A stretch of 11,113 nt of DNA from JAEULH01 sp034382075 (GTDB lineage Bacteria > Pseudomonadota > Alphaproteobacteria > Rhodospirillales > Defluviicoccaceae), in contig JAXMOZ010000092.1 in NCBI GenBank assembly GCA_034382075.1, positions 1 through 11,113 on the forward strand, read 5' to 3'. Numbering within the stretch: position 1 is the stretch's first letter; each line of letters begins with the position of its first letter. The position numbers were made by a program, and so were the translations under genes. Below, piece by piece: positions 7,749-11,113 of the stretch. The notes under the pieces are model-generated. The model ran no database searches. It was not told the origin of the DNA and saw only the letters and a list, made by a program, of their open reading frames with translations.

Positions 7749-8276
7749 ATGATCATCGATGACTTCGCCGCAAGCCCACCGACCGCGCAGGGCGCTTGGC
7801 GTCCCTTCAGCGACCGGGTGATGGGCGGCATTTCGGAGGCCGTCGTCGCCCCGGCGATGATCGAGGGACGCCCGTGCCTGAGGCTTACCGGCGACGTGCG
7901 GCTGGAGAACAACGGCGGCTTCATCCAGATGGCGCGCGAGCTGGCCCCGGCCGGAGAGACGTTCGACGCCTCGGGCTTCGCCGCCTTTGCCCTCACCGTC
8001 CGCGGCAACGGCGAGACCTACGGCTGCCACCTGCGCACCCCCGACGCCGTGCGTCCGTGGCAGTCCTACCGGGCGGCGTTCCGCGCCGGGCCGGACTGGT
8101 GCGAGGTGATCCTTCCCTTCGCCGATTTCGTCCCGCACCGGCTGGACGCCCCCCTGGATGTCCGCCGGTTGCGCCGCATCGGCCTCGTCGCCATCGGCCG
8201 GGCCTTCGCCGCCGACCTCGCCCTCGCCCGCCTCGCCCTCACCGCGGCGGCAGAACTCGGCACTGTTCAGAAATAG
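7749..8276 (+). CDS. CIA30 family protein (NADH:ubiquinone oxidoreductase intermediate-associated protein 30 domain)
   Basis: The 175-residue product matches the CIA30/NDUFAF1 domain (PF08547-type), a galactose-binding-like beta-sandwich. It starts MIIDDF, followed by W-x-PFSDRVMGGIS (17-29), the strand LENNGGFIQMARELA, then LTVRGNGETYGCHLRT, W-x-SYRAAFRAGPDWCEVILPFADFVP and the closing LRRIGLVAIGRAF. In eukaryotes the domain serves complex I assembly; the role of free-standing bacterial versions is not established. ATG 7749 is chosen because the family normally begins at this point and the 24 upstream codons are richer in A/T-ending codons than the rest. ATG 7677 has a better Shine-Dalgarno (GTGAGGA, 6 nt spacing) and is a real alternative. 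The 3' end overlaps the convergent peptidase by 10 bp. Confidence 0.85.
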   Translation: MIIDDFAASPPTAQGAWRPFSDRVMGGISEAVVAPAMIEGRPCLRLTGDVRLENNGGFIQMARELAPAGETFDASGFAAFALTVRGNGETYGCHLRTPDAVRPWQSYRAAFRAGPDWCEVILPFADFVPHRLDAPLDVRRLRRIGLVAIGRAFAADLALARLALTAAAELGTVQK

Positions 8277-8866
8277 CGCTGGCCGGCCTCGAACAGCGCC
8301 CGGGTCTCCGCCGTCGAAAGGCCGTTGGCGAGCTGGTAGTGGGGGGTGTCGCGGAACGTCTGCCAGGCGCCGCCCCAGACGAGATCGTCGATGAGGCAGG
8401 CGCGCGCCGCGTTCTCGTAGGCCGAGAGGCCCCTGAGGTAGGTGCCGGCGGAGAAGATGCCGATGTCCCAGGCGATGGCGAAGTTGTGGTTGCTCTGCCC
8501 GCCGCGGGCATTGGTCACCTTGCAGCCGGGGTTGCCGTAGCGGCCTTGGCGGAACAGCCGGTTCTGCTCCTCGTAGGTGCGGGTGGCGGAGATGATCCTG
8601 GCGTCGATCCCCGAGGCGCGCGCACGGGCCAGGAACGCCCGCGCCGCCCGTTGCGCGCAAAGCTGCAGGGTGGCGATCAGAGCCTCGGAGCGGGTGTCGA
8701 ACCGGCCGAGGGAGCAGGCAAGCTCCTCGCCCGCCGCGGCAAATGCGGACGTCGCCCGGTCGGTGACCGGACCCCAGATCCCGTCCAGGCAGCCCGGGTA
8801 CAACCCGGCCGCCTTGAGAAAACGCTGCTGAAACAGGACGTCGGTCGAACAAAGGGAAGCGCTCAT
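8267..8866 (-). CDS. M15 family peptidase (D-Ala-D-Ala carboxypeptidase / L-Ala-D-Glu endopeptidase type) with peptidoglycan-binding-like N-terminus
   Basis: A 199-residue protein. Residues about 10-42 (LFQQRFLKAAGLYPGCLDGIWGPVTDRATSAF) look like a short peptidoglycan-binding repeat (GIWGPxT signature). Residues 90-180 form the zinc peptidase domain of the VanY/M15 type: ISATRTYEEQNRLFRQGR, then the zinc-ligand motif SNHNFAIAWDIGIF with His127 and Asp134, and WGGAWQTFRDTPHYQL with His176 as third ligand. It would cleave peptide stems of peptidoglycan. There is no signal peptide or membrane segment in the chosen form, as in phage endolysins; the six cysteines are unusual for a cytosolic enzyme. 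Start ATG 8866 has GGAGA 6 nt upstream. The frame is open to 8992, but the extra sequence is unlike the family. No lysis or phage genes accompany it. Confidence 0.88.
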   Translation of the reverse strand: MSASLCSTDVLFQQRFLKAAGLYPGCLDGIWGPVTDRATSAFAAAGEELACSLGRFDTRSEALIATLQLCAQRAARAFLARARASGIDARIISATRTYEEQNRLFRQGRYGNPGCKVTNARGGQSNHNFAIAWDIGIFSAGTYLRGLSAYENAARACLIDDLVWGGAWQTFRDTPHYQLANGLSTAETRALFEAGQRYF

Positions 8867-9003
8867 CGATATCTCCGTTGAAATCGGTGCGTGTGAATAT
8901 AAACCTATGATAACCGGTCGAGGCCGATCCGTCGCGGCCAATCCTCGGGCCGGCGCCGGTGTGCTAGCATGAGCGGCAGGGCGCTCCGCCACCGGAGGGG
9001 AGG
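8867..9003. promoter_or_regulatory. Divergent promoter region between the M15 peptidase and the 9004 gene pair
   Basis: This gap has a short AT-rich island (8892-8913) in otherwise GC-rich DNA. On the minus strand TATATT (8901-8896) is a 5/6 match to a -10 element and would give a leader of roughly 20 nt for the peptidase. On the plus strand TATGAT (8906-8911) is a 5/6 match for the opposite direction, and TTGAAA is at 8878-8883, but the spacing of 22 nt is too long. Only the island is solid; the exact promoters are guesses. Confidence 0.3.
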
Positions 9004-9396
9004 ATGGGCAAGATCCGGATCGTCGCCGACTACTGCGCCAGCGGCTTCCAGCTGGCCGACGAGCGCGCGCCGGCGAACGCCCCGCCGCTGAGCGAGCCGC
9101 TGGTGCAGCGCCTTGCCGACTGGAACGCGCGCTACGAGGACCGCTGCCACCCGCTCGCCTACGAGGACGTGACCGGCTCGCGCTTCGACTTCGTTGCCTT
9201 CTCGGCCGAGGGGCTGGACATCGCCCGGGCGGTGAAGCGGGAGCTGCCGGGATGGACGGTGACCTACTGGGACGAGGCCCTCGACTGGTTCCTTGCCCGC
9301 GACCCGCGGAGCTACGACCCGGCCAAGGCCGAGTACGAGATCACCCTCGACGATGCCTTCGCCGGTTGGGCCAGGGACAGGGCGCGGCGACGGTGA
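9004..9396 (+). CDS. Conserved-looking hypothetical protein, first gene of a coupled pair
   Basis: I do not recognise this 130-residue protein. It begins MGKIRIVADYCASGFQLADE and has no signal peptide or membrane segment. It contains a central stretch FDFVAFSAEGLDIARAVKRELPGWTVTYWDEALDWFL that reads as strand-helix-strand-helix, then acidic residues and a basic tail (RDRARRR). The codon pattern is like the neighbours, and a strong ribosome-binding site (GGAGGGGAGG directly before the ATG) supports expression. Its stop codon overlaps the GTG start of the next gene by four bases (GTGA), so the two are translationally coupled and probably act together. It is divergent from the M15 peptidase. Confidence 0.8.
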   Translation: MGKIRIVADYCASGFQLADERAPANAPPLSEPLVQRLADWNARYEDRCHPLAYEDVTGSRFDFVAFSAEGLDIARAVKRELPGWTVTYWDEALDWFLARDPRSYDPAKAEYEITLDDAFAGWARDRARRR

Positions 9397-9998
9397 GCAG
9401 GGGCACGCGAAGGATCCGCGGCCTCGCCGGCCTCTCCGCAGCGCTCCTGCTGCTGTCGGCGCCCTGGTGGCTTGCTGGCAATTCCTTTCCCGGGCTTGGT
9501 CAGGCGCCTGGCCGGGCCGCGGCGGTTGCGGCGGAGACGGCGGCGCCGATCCTCGCCGGTTGGCTCACGGCATCCACCGACATGGCAAGGGAGGCCGGCG
9601 TCTCGCCCATGCCGGCACAGATCCGCGAGGCTCTGGCCGGCTTCGTCGAGCCCGGCGTGCTCGAGCGCGTGCGCTACCGGGTGGGCGGAGGCAGCCCCAC
9701 CTCGATGCAGGGCCTGGCCTTCCTCCATCCGCACACCCGCGCCGTCGCCCTCGACGGCGTCGTCGTCTTCCGCGACCCGGAGAACGCGGCCAAGCCCCGC
9801 TACTGGGTGCACGAGATCGCCCACCTCGAGCAGATCCGCCGCTGGGGCTTGGAAGGCTTCGCGGTCCGCTATCTCCGCGACGCCGCCGCCATCGAAGGCG
9901 AGGCGTGGGCCATGACCGACCGCTACGTCGCCTGGGCGCTGCGCCGCGAGCTCGCAACGGCGGCGGACCCGCGCCCATCGGCCCGCAACGGCGGTTGA
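9393..9998 (+). CDS. Membrane-anchored or exported HExxH (zincin-like) protein of unknown function
   Basis: A 201-residue product that starts at GTG 9393 inside the GTGA overlap with the upstream gene. The N-terminus is basic (SRGTRRIRG) followed by a hydrophobic segment GLSAALLLLSAPWWLAG (about residues 13-29), a signal peptide or membrane anchor. The outside part carries RYWVHEIAHLEQIRRWG. HEIAH (140-144) is an HExxH zinc motif, and downstream AIEGEAWAMTDRY (Glu168/Glu170) could give the third ligand. This is the layout of the DUF4157-like minimal metallopeptidase folds (HExxH plus a downstream acidic residue). Whether it is a protease or only uses the fold is unknown. The arrangement suggests an envelope role linked to the soluble partner encoded upstream. 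The longer frame to ATG 9252 lies inside the previous gene and is rejected. Confidence 0.8.
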   Translation: MSRGTRRIRGLAGLSAALLLLSAPWWLAGNSFPGLGQAPGRAAAVAAETAAPILAGWLTASTDMAREAGVSPMPAQIREALAGFVEPGVLERVRYRVGGGSPTSMQGLAFLHPHTRAVALDGVVVFRDPENAAKPRYWVHEIAHLEQIRRWGLEGFAVRYLRDAAAIEGEAWAMTDRYVAWALRRELATAADPRPSARNGG

Positions 9999-10021
9999 CC
10001 CGAGCGGCGCCCCGCGACGTC

Positions 10022-10252
10022 TCAGTTGGTGAAGGCAAAGACGGGGACGCTGCAGGCCGGCAGCTCGGCCACGATCATGATCTCGTCCCAAAGCTCCTGA
10101 AGTGCCACGCCACGGTCCTCGCTCGCCTCCTGCAGGCTGGCGAAGTCATGGGCGACGAGGTACCGGGAGGCGGCGCCGGCGGCGTCCGCCCGCTCGCCGG
10201 GAGCCATGTCCTCGAAACAGCGAAGCGCGTCGTCCACGTCAGTGTTGGTCAT
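10022..10252 (-). CDS. Small hypothetical protein (76 residues)
   Basis: The product starts MTNTDVDDALRCFEDMAPGERADAAG and ends VPVFAFTN. It is acidic, mostly helical by composition, and has no signal peptide, membrane segment or known motif that I recognise. ATG 10252 is chosen because AAGGGAG lies 8 nt upstream and the longer frame to 10465 runs through the neighbouring lipoprotein gene. It follows that gene by 37 bp on the same strand, so a two-gene transcript is likely. It is convergent with the 9393 gene. Confidence 0.65.
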   Translation of the reverse strand: MTNTDVDDALRCFEDMAPGERADAAGAASRYLVAHDFASLQEASEDRGVALQELWDEIMIVAELPACSVPVFAFTN

Positions 10253-10289
10253 GGCTCCGGCTCCCTTCCCCGCGATCTCCCGTGGCGGT

Positions 10290-10520
10290 CTACTTTGGCA
10301 ACCCGCCGTACATCTCGGCCTGGCAGTAGGTGTACGACCCGAACGCGGCGCAGCTTCGGAAGCGGTCGAGGAAAAAGGCATCGTCGGCGTCCGGTCCCAG
10401 CATGGAGCGTTCCAGCTGCGTCGGCGGCCCTCCGTCCGCGGCGGCAGAGCCGGACGCTGCACCATTCTGGCAGGCGCCCACGGCCAGGACGACGATCGCG
10501 ACGACGAACAGGCGCAGCAT
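10290..10520 (-). CDS. Small putative lipoprotein
   Basis: A 76-residue product with a short basic start (MLR), a hydrophobic core FVVAIVVLAV and a lipobox ending AVGAC, so Cys17 would be lipid-modified after signal peptidase II cleavage. The mature part (about 60 residues) begins QNGAASGSAAADGGPP, a flexible linker. It ends with a compact segment FFLDRFRSCAAFGSYTYCQAEMYGG whose two cysteines could form a disulfide. The start has AGAGGA 7 nt upstream. Function is unknown. It lies 129 bp downstream of the MscS-type channel gene and 37 bp upstream of the 76-residue gene, all on the minus strand. Confidence 0.75.
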   Translation of the reverse strand: MLRLFVVAIVVLAVGACQNGAASGSAAADGGPPTQLERSMLGPDADDAFFLDRFRSCAAFGSYTYCQAEMYGGLPK

Positions 10521-10649
10521 TCACGTATCCTCTGAGCTTGGCTAAGTCTTGGCCGGCCGTGCTGCGATCACGATCATATCCAGGCGCGGAAAGCTGCGGC
10601 AAGGCCGGGACGGCTTGGCCAACAGGCGGCCACCGGGTTCGCGCCTCAG

Positions 10650-11113
10650 TTATTCCTCGCGCCCGCCCGGCGCCAGCCCGTCCTGCCCGCGGATGCGCTC
10701 CTGCTGCACGGCCCGGTTCAGGGTGCTGTCGCGGCCGGTCGCGATCGGCGGCTGCGTTTCGGCGACGCTGGCCGCCGGCTTGGGCGCCCGGCGCAGGCGC
10801 AGCGTCGGTTCGGGAAGATCGACATGCGCCGCACCCATCGTGGTGAGAACGACACGGATCGCCTCGCTGCGCACCCTGAGGAAGTCGTGGGTCGTCTGGT
10901 CCATCCAGCCAGCGACGATCATGGTCACCGCCGACTCGCCCACGCCCTCGTAAAGCGCGGACGCCGGAGGATCGGCAAGAACCCCGTCGACCCGGGCCAG
11001 CGCCTCGAGCGCGACCCGTTGCGCCCGCCCCAGGTCCTCGTCCGGGGCGATGCCGAGGCTGAAGGTGAAGCGGCGCTGCGGCCGCCGGGTGAAGTTGACG
11101 ATCAGGCCCTTGA
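10650..11113 (-). CDS. MscS-type mechanosensitive ion channel, C-terminal part, truncated by window edge
   Basis: The minus-strand frame is open from the right edge to TAA at 10652-10650, giving about 153 residues of a larger protein. The visible part, KGLIVNFTRRPQRRFTFS then LGIAPDEDLGRAQRVALEAL, DPPASALYEGVGESAVTMIV and AGWMDQTTHDFLRVRSEAIR, matches the cytoplasmic alpha/beta cage region of MscS-family channels (the D-x-DL helix, the VGESAV strand and the final helix before a V-x-LPEP strand). The pore-lining helices lie upstream, outside the window. After LPEPTLRLRR there is a tail of about 50 Ala/Pro/Arg/Gln-rich residues, likely disordered and beyond the usual end of the fold. The channel would relieve turgor during hypo-osmotic shock. 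Confidence 0.82.
   Translation of the reverse strand, partial: KGLIVNFTRRPQRRFTFSLGIAPDEDLGRAQRVALEALARVDGVLADPPASALYEGVGESAVTMIVAGWMDQTTHDFLRVRSEAIRVVLTTMGAAHVDLPEPTLRLRRAPKPAASVAETQPPIATGRDSTLNRAVQQERIRGQDGLAPGGREE

Noticed and set aside
9293..10846. Plus-strand frame of 517 codons crossing several genes
   Set aside because: Arg-rich, out of frame with the HExxH gene and antisense to the lipoprotein; typical GC-rich artefact.

Overview
The window is high-GC DNA with GC-rich third codon positions. It fits a free-living or soil/aquatic alphaproteobacterium, plausibly of a Rhodospirillales-like lineage. That is an inference from the TPP-riboswitch-controlled thiC, a bacterial CIA30-domain protein, an RTX protein, and palindromic intergenic repeats of the ATGGCCGGG...CCCGGCCAT type. 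No tRNA, rRNA, CRISPR array, transposase or phage structural gene was seen.

Layout, left to right. (1) 1-1143, minus: N-terminal 381 codons of an RTX (haemolysin-type calcium-binding repeat) protein that runs off the left edge. (2) 1144-1578: non-coding gap between divergent genes. (3) 1579-2649, plus: membrane-anchored alpha/beta hydrolase, overlapping tail to tail by 13 bp with (4) a PAPS-dependent-type sulfotransferase, 2637-3521, minus. (5) 3742-4500, minus: UPF0149/YecA-like protein with a C-terminal SEC-C zinc motif and an internal 12-bp tandem repeat. (6) 4646-6692, plus: TPP riboswitch, expression platform and thiC, standing alone rather than in a thiamine operon. (7) 6693-7119: non-coding DNA rich in palindromic elements. 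(8) 7120-7602, minus: PhnB-type VOC protein; divergent from it, 7749-8276, plus: CIA30-family protein, overlapping tail to tail by 10 bp with (9) an M15 peptidase with a peptidoglycan-binding-like N-terminus, 8267-8866, minus. (10) 9004-9998, plus: translationally coupled pair of an unrecognised soluble protein and a membrane-anchored HExxH protein. (11) 10022-10520, minus: two small genes (unknown protein; small lipoprotein). (12) 10650 to right edge, minus: C-terminal part of an MscS-type mechanosensitive channel.

Most genes look like single-gene housekeeping or accessory units with no common pathway. The best-supported regulatory logic is at thiC. One 8-nt segment downstream of the aptamer can pair either with the conserved aptamer core or with the Shine-Dalgarno region, which gives a clear translational ON/OFF model. 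The least explained protein-coding part is the coupled pair at 9004-9998. I do not see convincing evidence for a new multi-gene defence or mobile system.
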